Shown piece after piece: positions 1 through 5,176 of a stretch of 13,660 nucleotides of DNA. The position numbers were made by a program, and so were the translations under genes. The notes beneath the pieces are model-generated. The model worked only from the letters and a program-made list of their open reading frames with translations, made no database searches and was not told the origin of the DNA. Source of the stretch: Candidatus Alectryobacillus merdavium (GTDB taxonomy: Bacteria > Bacillota_I > Bacilli_A > RFN20 > CAG-826); contig JADIMN010000020.1 of the NCBI GenBank assembly GCA_017694735.1, forward strand, positions 1-13,660, read 5' to 3'. Every line of letters begins with the position of its first letter. Within the stretch, counting starts at the first letter, position 1.

Positions 1-644
1 TTAATACATTAACTCATGAATTTGGGCATGCCTTACAGGGCTATCTCACCAGAAATTTCAAAATCAGCGATTATCGCTCACCGACATTAGAAGCCTGTGA
101 AATCCATTCAACTAGTATGGAATTATTTACATACCCATGGATGGACTTATTCTTTGGAGAAGATGTTGAAAAATATCGTTATCAAAATTTAAAGGACGAA
201 CTCTGCTTTATTCCTTACGGCACAGTTATTGATGAATTCCAGCATTTTGTTTATGAGCATCCCGAGATTTCTCATGAAGAGAGATGTCAAGCTTATAAAA
301 GAATTGAAGAAAAATATTTACCGCATAAAAAATATGATGACTGCGAGATTTATAGCCGCGGTCGTTTCTGGTTAAAACAAGGCCATGTCTTCTCAACACC
401 ATTTTATTATATCGATTATACTTTAGCTCATCTCTGCGCCTTCCAGTTCTTCACCCTCGATTTAAAAAATCATGAAAAAGCTTGGAATAAATATTTAAGA
501 TTTTCCAAGATGGGAGGCAAATACGGATTTAGAGAATTGCTTGCTAAAGCTCATTTACTTAATCCTCTTGATCAAGGTAATATCAAAAAAATTATTAAAC
601 CGATTGAAAATTATTTAGATGAATTTAAGTTACCTAACGAATAA
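1..644 (+). CDS. M3-family oligoendopeptidase (PepF-like), 3' part only
   Basis: This zinc metallopeptidase cleaves short peptides in the cytoplasm. The gene enters the window already open. Reading from base 3 gives NTLTHEFGHALQGYL, so the HExxH zinc site lies at bases 15-29, with His ligands at 15-17 and 27-29 and the catalytic Glu between them. The third ligand is probably the Glu at 99-101 in the EACEIHSTSMEL segment, the M3 equivalent of the E-x-x-S motif. The remaining C-terminal helical part (YIDYTLAHLCAFQFF, then MGGKYGFRELLAKAHL) is typical of M3 oligoendopeptidases of about 560 residues, so roughly 350 residues lie upstream. An internal ATG at 117 is not the real start, because it would drop the zinc site. 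Its composition (30-40% GC in sampled lines) is richer than the genes beyond the IS, which suggests different ancestry. The stop is TAA at 642-644, only about 18 bases before the IS. Confidence 0.9.
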   Translation, partial: NTLTHEFGHALQGYLTRNFKISDYRSPTLEACEIHSTSMELFTYPWMDLFFGEDVEKYRYQNLKDELCFIPYGTVIDEFQHFVYEHPEISHEERCQAYKRIEEKYLPHKKYDDCEIYSRGRFWLKQGHVFSTPFYYIDYTLAHLCAFQFFTLDLKNHEKAWNKYLRFSKMGGKYGFRELLAKAHLLNPLDQGNIKKIIKPIENYLDEFKLPNE

Positions 645-659
645 TTATGAGGCATCGAA

Positions 660-687
660 AAGTGAACCGGTAAGATAAAAGTAGACA
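660..687 (+). repeat. Left terminal inverted repeat of the IS
   Basis: Aligned with the reverse complement of 2020-2047, 21 of 28 positions match. There is an outer identical block AAGTGAAC and an inner identical block AAAGTAGACA, with a diverged middle. A two-block transposase-binding structure is usual for IS3 ends. The inner block also forms the left arm of a hairpin with 703-712. Confidence 0.85.
671..676 (+). promoter_or_regulatory. -10 half of a split circle-junction promoter (TAAGAT)
   Basis: TAAGAT lies eight bases inside the left tip of the IS. In IS3-family elements the excised circle joins the two ends through a short spacer and creates a strong promoter. Here the right end carries TTGACT at 2033-2038. 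Six bases to the right tip, an assumed 3-base spacer and eight bases from the left tip give a spacing of exactly 17 to this -10. The junction promoter is known for IS911-type elements. Its presence here is inferred from these positions. Confidence 0.55.
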
Positions 688-718
688 CGTATAAAAAGTG
701 CGGTCTACTTTTTCTTTT
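677..718 (+). terminator. Hairpin with T-rich tail just inside the IS left end
   Basis: AAAAGTAGAC at 677-686 pairs perfectly with GTCTACTTTT at 703-712 around a 16-base loop. It is followed by a tract TTTTTCTTTT (709-718). It looks like an intrinsic terminator, or a structure that shields the transposase from transcripts entering from the upstream peptidase gene. A transcript starting at the predicted junction-promoter start (about 683) would lack most of the left arm and so escape it. Confidence 0.6.
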
Positions 719-744
719 AGTATGATTGTAAAAAGGAGGAAATT

Positions 745-1152
745 ATGAGTAGAAGGAAAGATGGAGCGATTATTGGTCATCCAAAAGGAACAAAAAACAA
801 TATACGATCTCTTAGTGAAAAAGAACAAATTGTTCTTAGATGCATTAATGAAAACATTCCTTATAGAACTTTAGCAAAGGAATTAGGCATTCATCATGAA
901 AGAATAAGAAGTTGGGTTATCAAATATCAAAAAGATGGTATTGATGGCTTAAAATCTAAAACAGGTAAATGTGGATCAGGAAACCCATATGCAGCATTGC
1001 ACACCAAAAAGAATCTAACAGAAGTAGAAAGATTGAGGCTTGAACTAGCTAAAAAGGAAGTTGAGTGTGAACGATTAAAAAAAGGTTACTTAGTGAAAGG
1101 AGTTGGTCAAAGAAAAGAATACGTTACTATCAGCAAAAAGAATTCGAAATAA
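745..1152 (+). CDS. IS3-family transposase OrfA (HTH DNA-binding subunit)
   Basis: OrfA proteins of IS3 elements bind the terminal repeats and are fused to OrfB by -1 frameshifting to make the active transposase. This 135-residue protein has a helix-turn-helix at about residues 30-58 (YRTLAKELGIHHERIRSWV), the KYQKDGIDGLKSKTGK linker, and a charged leucine-rich helix at about 90-113 (LTEVERLRLELAKKEVECER) that probably mediates multimerisation. The start at 745 is fixed by a perfect AGGAGG at 734-739, five bases upstream. The frame ends TAA at 1150-1152, inside the open -1 frame of orfB. It lies downstream of the IS-end hairpin. Confidence 0.92.
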   Translation: MSRRKDGAIIGHPKGTKNNIRSLSEKEQIVLRCINENIPYRTLAKELGIHHERIRSWVIKYQKDGIDGLKSKTGKCGSGNPYAALHTKKNLTEVERLRLELAKKEVECERLKKGYLVKGVGQRKEYVTISKKNSK

Positions 1153-1157
1153 TCGAA
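1077..1157 (+). other. Programmed -1 frameshift region joining OrfA to OrfB
   Basis: The -1 frame, which contains the orfB catalytic domain, is open well upstream of the orfB ATG, at least from 1080. Two slippery candidates exist. One is an A7 run at 1077-1083 (A AAA AAA in the orfA frame). The other is C AAA AAG at 1134-1140, just before the orfA stop. The later site keeps the family-typical KKGYLVKGVGQRKEY segment in the product and is followed two bases on by a small hairpin (TTCGA 1143-1147, TCGAA 1153-1157). Either site gives an OrfAB product of about 420 residues. The orfB ATG has no Shine-Dalgarno sequence, which favours fusion. Confidence 0.7.
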
Positions 1158-1199
1158 CTCTTATCCAATAAATATCCGATTAAGTTTCTATGTTCAATT

Positions 1200-2006
1200 A
1201 TGGATGTTAATCGAAGCGGATATTATAAATGGAAAAATCGTCAAACAAATAAGCCTGAATGGATAAAGAAAAGGGAGGATAATCTTAAGATTATTCAAGA
1301 GGTGCATAATCATCACAAAACCCATGGATATCGATGGATCTCAGCGTATTTAAAGCAAAAATATGGACTCATATTAAAACCAAATTATGTCCATAAATGT
1401 TGTAAATATGCAGGAATTAAATCTCAAGCTCCTAGAATTAAATACAGAAAACCAAAAGAAGAAAAACTTGAATTCCCAAACCTCGTGTGTGGAAATTGGA
1501 ATGCATCAAAACCATATGAAATTATCGTGTCAGATATGACAATCTTCTATTACAAAGGGATTCATTACGAATTAACGTTATATCTTGATACATTCAACAA
1601 CGAAATAGTTTCATACAAGTTAAGTTCAAGAGAAGGTGATCCAAGAACATATCACGATGGACTAAAAGAAGTAATAAAACTAATTAAAAAAGAACAAACT
1701 GACCAGGTTACCATTCTTCATACAGACCAAGGTTCGGTTTATTCTTCCAGAAGCTATAACGAGCTTCTAACTAATATTAACATAAAACATTCTATGTCTC
1801 GAGCAGGAACTCCAACCGATAATCCAATTATGGAATCAATTAACGGTTGGATGAAAGATGAGATGTTTTATGATTTTGATTTAAAACATTGTGATGATAT
1901 AAACAAGTTTATCAAGGCATACATAGATTGGTTCAATCACGAACGTCCAGCATATACATTGCAATATAAAACCCCACATCAGTATAAACATGACATGGGG
2001 TATTGA
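1200..2006 (+). CDS. IS3-family transposase OrfB (DDE integrase domain)
   Basis: This is the catalytic part of the transposase, with an RNase H-like fold that performs donor strand cleavage and transfer. Numbered from the ATG at 1200, it has an N-terminal region typical of the family (MDVNRSGYYKWKNR), an HTH_21-like segment (HKTHGYRWISAYL, about residues 40-51) and the DDE triad. The triad is D112 (SDMT), D176 (LHTDQG) and E212 (DNPIMES), with exactly 35 residues between the second Asp and the Glu, the DD(35)E signature of IS3. The C-terminus (YIDWFNHERPAYTLQYKTPHQY) is also canonical. The ATG lacks a ribosome-binding site and the frame is open upstream, so in the cell it is probably made mainly as an OrfAB fusion. 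It ends with TGA at 2004-2006. Confidence 0.93.
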   Translation: MDVNRSGYYKWKNRQTNKPEWIKKREDNLKIIQEVHNHHKTHGYRWISAYLKQKYGLILKPNYVHKCCKYAGIKSQAPRIKYRKPKEEKLEFPNLVCGNWNASKPYEIIVSDMTIFYYKGIHYELTLYLDTFNNEIVSYKLSSREGDPRTYHDGLKEVIKLIKKEQTDQVTILHTDQGSVYSSRSYNELLTNINIKHSMSRAGTPTDNPIMESINGWMKDEMFYDFDLKHCDDINKFIKAYIDWFNHERPAYTLQYKTPHQYKHDMGY

Positions 2007-2019
2007 GACTTTTTTGAAC

Positions 2020-2047
2020 TGTCTACTTTCGCTTGACTAGTTCACTT
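2020..2047 (-). repeat. Right terminal inverted repeat of the IS
   Basis: This is the partner of 660-687, with 21 of 28 positions matching. It contains GTCTACTTT (2021-2029), a third copy of the motif found in both arms of the left-end hairpin. It also carries the outward-facing TTGACT box, and the TGA that serves as stop codon for the neighbouring SDR gene. Confidence 0.85.
2033..2038 (+). promoter_or_regulatory. -35 half of a split circle-junction promoter (TTGACT), outward-facing
   Basis: TTGACT matches five of six bases of the sigma-70-type -35 and points out of the IS. In the linear chromosome I see no good -10 at 16-18 bases downstream in the flank. In a circular intermediate with a 3-base spacer it sits 17 bases from TAAGAT at the left end. 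This is the expected geometry for transient high transposase expression in IS3-family circles. Confidence 0.55.
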
Positions 2048-2728
2048 ATTATAGGCTTTATTTTTCTTATCAAAAAGTTTAGTAACAGCAATTCCTGGAT
2101 GAGTTAAAGTAATGTTTATATTTTGACTTTCTTTTAAAAAGAGCAAATAACTTGTTAAAAGGTGTTTAGAAAGGGCGTAGCGTTTAGTTTTATTCTTCAC
2201 ATTGTTTAAGTAGGAGATCAAATCGTTTTCACTATTTAAAAGATTATTTTTATTTTTGAGTTTAATCGAAGAAGTTAAACTACTAACAACAATTATTTTA
2301 CATTGTGGTTTTATCATTAATAATTCTTTAATGAAAAAGGATGGTCTAAAATAGTTTACTAAATAAGTTTTTTCAACGCCTTCAATTAATTGATAAGCTT
2401 GATGATAAATTCCACTTACATTTATAAAATAATCAAAATTTGCAAGGTTTTTTACTAATTCAAGCGTATTTAAAAGAGAACTTTCGTCAAGATAATCAAA
2501 ATAAATTACCCCAATTTTATTATGGAATCTTTTTTCAAGTCTTTCTTTTAAAATATTTCCTTCTTTTAAATTTCGTACTAATAGATATAGATCATTTTTT
2601 AAATAAGATAAGTAAGTTATTAAAGAAGAGCCAATTCCTCCAGTTGCCCCATTTATTAAAATAGTCTTATTTGTAACGTTTATTATATTTTGATTTACCC
2701 AATTAAAATATTTCTTTTCTTTTTTCAT
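2042..2728 (-). CDS. SDR-family NAD(P)-dependent oxidoreductase, 3' end truncated by the IS
   Basis: This is a short-chain dehydrogenase with a Rossmann fold. Numbered from the GTG at 2734, it shows the cofactor loop NGATGGIGSS (residues 28-37), NVSG (105-108, the NNAG equivalent), a Ser at 151-152 before the active site, the catalytic Y186-x-x-x-K190 (YALSK) and HPG (212-214). SDRs of this type usually continue for some tens of residues after HPG to 250-290 in total. Here the frame ends at about 230, and the TGA stop (2042-2044) is the terminal triplet of the IS right end. The tail is therefore lost and activity is uncertain. The substrate is not evident. Start choice is open: GTG 2734 or ATG 2728. 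Neither has a Shine-Dalgarno sequence, and TACAAT at 2743-2738 would start RNA near 2731, making ATG 2728 the better choice. Confidence 0.85.
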   Translation of the reverse strand: MKKEKKYFNWVNQNIINVTNKTILINGATGGIGSSLITYLSYLKNDLYLLVRNLKEGNILKERLEKRFHNKIGVIYFDYLDESSLLNTLELVKNLANFDYFINVSGIYHQAYQLIEGVEKTYLVNYFRPSFFIKELLMIKPQCKIIVVSSLTSSIKLKNKNNLLNSENDLISYLNNVKNKTKRYALSKHLLTSYLLFLKESQNINITLTHPGIAVTKLFDKKNKAYNK

Positions 2729-2737
2729 ATCCACTAA

Positions 2738-2743
2738 ATTGTA
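2738..2743 (-). promoter_or_regulatory. Possible -10 element of the SDR gene
   Basis: On the reverse strand this reads TACAAT, five of six matches to the consensus, about ten bases before the ATG at 2728. A predicted start near 2731 would give an almost leaderless transcript. The -35 region (TTTATT at about 2766-2761) is poor, so this is tentative. Confidence 0.3.
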
Positions 2744-2775
2744 ATTAAAAATGGATAAATAATAAACTTTTAATT

Positions 2776-2803
2776 TTGTAATGCTTAAGTGACAAGGTAT
2801 AAT
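2776..2803 (+). promoter_or_regulatory. Promoter of the pRiA4b ORF-3-like gene
   Basis: TTGTAA (2776-2781), a 16-base spacer and a perfect TATAAT (2798-2803) form a vegetative-type promoter. Transcription would start near 2810, right at the GAGG ribosome-binding site (2810-2813), leaving a leader of only about 12 bases before the ATG at 2822. It faces away from the SDR promoter. Confidence 0.6.
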
Positions 2804-2821
2804 ATTTTTGAGGTTAGATTT

Positions 2822-3427
2822 ATGGAATTTATTAAAATAAAAGTTTCTTGGAAAGATTATCCAGAAAATTTATATCGTATAATTCTTGTAAAAAAGGATA
2901 TTACTTTAGAAGAATTAAGTTATTCGCTTTGTTTACTTTTAAAAACAAGATTTGAACATCTTTCATTATTTAGATGTGGAGAAGATATTTATATTGATGA
3001 AGATAGTGCTGAAGAATATGAGTGGATCTCTTTTAATAATGTTAAATTAATTGATATGTTAGATAAATATAAGCAAATAAGCTTTGAATATGATACTGGC
3101 GAAGGCTATTCATTTTTAGTAAAAAGATGTTCAAAATATTTTTATGAATATCCATTTAAAACCGATGCAATTCTTGTTGAAGCAAAAGGTGATGGAATTT
3201 TTGAGGATAATATTTCTGGTTTATATAGCATTATGGAAAATGAAGAATTTAATGAAAATGAAGAAAGGATTGGTACTTTTGGCGAGCCACTACCTAAAGA
3301 TTATAATTTTTTCCAAGAATTTGATTATGACTATATAAATAGTGCTTTAATTCAAGGTATTCCATATTTCATTTCTTGGCAAGATAATGGTCAAAATGAT
3401 GTATTATTTGAAGGCAATTTCGATTAA
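2822..3427 (+). CDS. Plasmid pRiA4b ORF-3-like family protein
   Basis: This acidic cytoplasmic protein of 201 residues resembles the pRiA4b ORF-3 (IS1096 TnpR-like) family, whose biochemical function is not established. Family-like features are an N-terminal strand then KDITLEELSYSLCLLL (about residues 25-40, the family's ITL..LH..IQ helix), a repeated FEHLSLFRCGEDIY/EYEWISF pattern, FEYDTGEGYSFLV (about 90-102, corresponding to YDFGDSWxHxI), and VEAKGDGIFEDNISG (about 120-134, the xGxxPPED.GG segment). ATG 2822 is chosen over the upstream in-frame start at 2789 because GAGG at 2810-2813 lies eight bases before it and the TATAAT lies inside the longer version. It has no conserved partner here: an SDR gene faces the other way and decayed genes follow. 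No strong terminator is visible. Confidence 0.7.
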   Translation: MEFIKIKVSWKDYPENLYRIILVKKDITLEELSYSLCLLLKTRFEHLSLFRCGEDIYIDEDSAEEYEWISFNNVKLIDMLDKYKQISFEYDTGEGYSFLVKRCSKYFYEYPFKTDAILVEAKGDGIFEDNISGLYSIMENEEFNENEERIGTFGEPLPKDYNFFQEFDYDYINSALIQGIPYFISWQDNGQNDVLFEGNFD

Positions 3428-3474
3428 TATCCATTTTCTTTTAGCCTTTAAAAGATTGTTTAGAACCGATATAA

Positions 3475-3730
3475 ATGAAATATAATTTAGATCCTGGTTT
3501 GAAAAATCTTTATTTAGTGGAGTAAAACCACCATTTAATAAACTATTTTTTTCTTTTCGCGAGTTTTAGCTACTATCTATCCTTTGCCTAGAAGACTAAA
3601 AAAGATTCTTTCTTATGAAAAAATAAATGTCAAAGAAGGTGAGGACGAATATAGAGTTCATACTTTTCATAAACTTAAAAAATATATTAATTCTTTAACT
3701 CCAATTTTTTATCTTCATGGAGGAGGGGAG
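3475..3730 (+). pseudogene. Alpha/beta-hydrolase (lipase/esterase-like) 5' remnant, frameshifted and cut by an IS
   Basis: Three frames together spell one N-terminus. Frame 1 starts at ATG 3475 with MKYNLDPGLKNLYL. Frame 0 continues with SGVKPPFNKLFFSF (from 3516). Frame 2 continues with RVLATIYPLPRRLKK and ends in TPIFYLHGGGE (to 3730). HGGG after a hydrophobic strand is the oxyanion-hole motif of HSL-type alpha/beta hydrolases, which comes before the nucleophile elbow, so the catalytic Ser, Asp and His are all missing. Each jump fits one lost base, near 3508-3516 and probably in the T7 run 3546-3552. Right after the HGGGE codons the sequence changes to what looks like the left end of an IS (3731). 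A 68-codon TTG-initiated frame from 3584 covers part of this but is not an intact gene. Assignment rests on the motif and the coherent translation across frames. Confidence 0.55.
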
Positions 3731-3904
3731 TGGAGACTAAAACTTGGACTAAATAGAAAGGACAAGTATGCACAAAATAGAAGAAATTAAAAAAAAGCAT
3801 TAAATTTATTAGATACCTATGATGGACAATTATCTAAAACCGCAAAAGCATTAGGGATTAATCGCTATACATTAAGATCTTGGAGAGATAAAAGAAAAAA
3901 GGGG
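3731..3904 (+). mobile_element. Left-end remnant of a second IS3-type element
   Basis: From TG at 3731 the sequence reads TGGAGACTAAAACTTGGACT, which resembles an IS3-family left end, then AGAAAGGA as ribosome-binding site and an ATG at 3768. The first codons and a -1 continuation encode MHKIEEIKKK + ALNLLDTYDGQLSKTAKALG + INRYTLRSWRDKRKKG, a typical OrfA helix-turn-helix N-terminus. No orfB and no right end follow. It is unrelated in sequence to the intact IS at 663-2044. The right boundary is where the HTH similarity stops, so it is approximate. Confidence 0.55.
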
Positions 3905-4120
3905 ACATTTAGTATAAGTGAAATATCACAAAACATTTGGGCAATGTTTATTTCGCTTATTTTATCTACTTATTCTGGAATAATAGGGTTATTAATAAAA
4001 GCAAGAAATAAAAATACTAATATCAAGACTAAAGGCACCGGAGTTCTTATATCTCTTAGTTTCTTCCACGCTTTTATTGCTCTTGATTTTATTATTCTTT
4101 CTTTTGTTTTTAAAAGATAA
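3768..4120 (+). pseudogene. Frameshifted HTH N-terminus fused to a small two-helix membrane segment
   Basis: ATG 3768 opens a frame that closes at TAA 3801-3803. Shifting -1 in the A8 run (3789-3796) joins it to a long open frame ending TAA at 4118-4120. One extra A would restore a single protein of about 117 residues. Residues up to RDKRKKG are OrfA-like HTH. The rest has two predicted membrane helices (NIWAMFISLILSTYSGIIGL and GVLISLSFFHAFIALDFIIL) with a basic loop between them (KARNKNTNIKTKG). The two parts look unrelated, so this is probably an accidental join of an IS fragment to the tail of a small membrane protein. ATG 3944 could start a 58-residue membrane piece alone, but it has no ribosome-binding site. 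The run could also be a phase-variable or slippage site, or a sequencing error. Confidence 0.5.
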
Positions 4121-4130
4121 AATAAAAAAA

Positions 4131-4163
4131 GTTAAGAATTAAATCTTAACATTTTTATTTTTT
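4131..4163. terminator. Bidirectional intrinsic terminator between convergent genes
   Basis: GTTAAGA (4131-4137) and TCTTAAC (4144-4150) form a seven-base-pair stem with a six-base loop. It is followed by a T-rich tract (4152-4163) on the plus strand and preceded by an A tract (4121-4130), which acts as the T tract for the minus strand. It sits just past the plus-strand stop at 4120 and at the 3' end of the reverse-strand corA gene. Confidence 0.6.
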
Positions 4164-5123
4164 TGGCTTTTTGTTTTTAGAAACAAAAAGTACAAATATT
4201 GCACCAACTATTGTAAAAATTAGTGCGATACCTAGAACTATATAAAAACCATATGGAGTTTCTTCAAGTGGTAAATCAACAAAGTTCATACCCCAAATAG
4301 ATGCAATAAGAGTTGGAAGAGATAAGACTATTGTAATTATTGAAAGTCTTTTCATTAAAATATTTAAGTTATTTCCAATAACACTAGAGAAGGCGTCCAT
4401 AGTAGAGGCGGATATATCTCTATAAATGGTGCACATTTCAATAGCTTGTTCTAATTCTATTTGAGCATCTTCCATTAAATCCATATCTTGCTCGTATCTC
4501 ATAAATCTTGAAGATTTTAATAGTTTAGATAAAACACCTTTATCAGCATTTAATGCATTAGAAATATAAACAAATGTTTTATTAACAGCTAACATTTTGA
4601 ATAATTCTTCATTTTTTAAACTAGAGTAGAGCTCTTTTTCTATTGATTTTGTTTTATTATCAATAATTTTTAAAATAGAAATAAACTCTTTAGATAAATA
4701 ATAAATAAAGTTAAGAGTCATTCGAATTTGTTTTTGTGGTTCTACTATTTTTACTTTATTTAAAATTGTATCTTTTAAAGTCTTATTATAATTAGAAACT
4801 GTAATAAAATAATTATCATTATAAGCGATAACAAAAGGTTTAGTTGTGATATTATCGTTTTCATCAATAAATGGAACATCTAATACAATTAAAAATGAAT
4901 TATCTTCTTGATCAACGTGAGCACTTTCTTCTTCATCAAGTGCACTAATTAATAAAGTCATTGGAATACTAGTTATTTTAGACAAACCAACTAACATTTC
5001 ATTGGAAGGATTCTCAATATGAATCCATGTTTTTTCTTCAATGCTATCTGCATTTATTAAATGTTCATCATTATAATTTAATTCGATAAGCTTATCATCG
5101 ATTTCTTTATAAACATTAACCAT
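4155..5123 (-). CDS. corA: CorA-family divalent cation (Mg2+/Co2+) transporter
   Basis: CorA proteins are pentameric inner-membrane channels that admit Mg2+ (and Co2+/Ni2+) down the membrane potential. This 322-residue protein has the usual cytoplasmic alpha/beta domain (1-150), a long helical stalk (about 150-255, rich in charged residues), then TM1 (about 257-277, LSIITIVLSLPTLIASIW), the selectivity motif G278-M279-N280-F281, a short acidic loop (VDLPLEETPYG) and TM2 (about 291-315), with a basic cytoplasmic tail KNKKPKK. The loop reads GMNFVDLPLEE rather than GMNFxxMPEL, as in many divergent Firmicutes homologues. The start at 5123 has a perfect AGGAGG (5137-5132) eight bases upstream. 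It follows the ABC gene by 53 bases on the same strand. It may be read through from it or use an AT-rich promoter in the gap, and I see no clear -35/-10 pair. Confidence 0.93.
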   Translation of the reverse strand: MVNVYKEIDDKLIELNYNDEHLINADSIEEKTWIHIENPSNEMLVGLSKITSIPMTLLISALDEEESAHVDQEDNSFLIVLDVPFIDENDNITTKPFVIAYNDNYFITVSNYNKTLKDTILNKVKIVEPQKQIRMTLNFIYYLSKEFISILKIIDNKTKSIEKELYSSLKNEELFKMLAVNKTFVYISNALNADKGVLSKLLKSSRFMRYEQDMDLMEDAQIELEQAIEMCTIYRDISASTMDAFSSVIGNNLNILMKRLSIITIVLSLPTLIASIWGMNFVDLPLEETPYGFYIVLGIALIFTIVGAIFVLFVSKNKKPKK

Positions 5124-5176
5124 ATTAAAAACCTCCTAACTTAAAACTTTTACATTATTTATATTTTATCATTACT

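Larger units (their letters stand above)
663..2044 (+). mobile_element. Complete IS3-family insertion sequence (about 1.38 kb)
   Basis: The element has the IS3 layout: orfA (745-1152) and orfB (1200-2006) in a -1 frame relationship, flanked by imperfect inverted repeats ending 5'-TG...CA-3'. The left end starts TGAACCGG at 663 and the right end finishes CTAGTTCA at 2044. The similarity between ends extends three bases further out (AAG at 660-662, CTT at 2045-2047), so the true tip could be 660/2047. No direct target duplication is visible: flanking triplets are AAG/CTT, or GAA/ATT for the outer choice. All features needed for mobility look intact, including the DDE triad, an HTH with leucine-rich helix, a slippery sequence and a split junction promoter. 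I cannot name the exact IS. Confidence 0.9.

Noticed and set aside
634..828. Reverse-strand 64-codon frame across the IS left end
   Set aside because: It overlaps the inverted repeat, hairpin and orfA start, has no recognisable protein features, and arises from AT-rich complement sequence.
660..2050. Target-site duplication around the IS
   Set aside because: Flanking triplets are AAG and CTT (or GAA and ATT for the outer boundaries). They are inverted or unrelated, not direct repeats. The shared ATTAT-AGGC-like words on both sides are at different distances and look coincidental.
3428..3474. Terminator after the pRiA4b ORF-3-like gene (CTTTTA/TAAAAG dyad)
   Set aside because: The stem is AT-rich and short, and no T tract follows.
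3584..3790. 68-codon TTG-initiated frame read as an intact small gene
   Set aside because: It joins the end of a hydrolase N-terminus (to HGGGE) to IS-end sequence read in a non-coding frame. It has no ribosome-binding site, and the upstream frames continue the same hydrolase.
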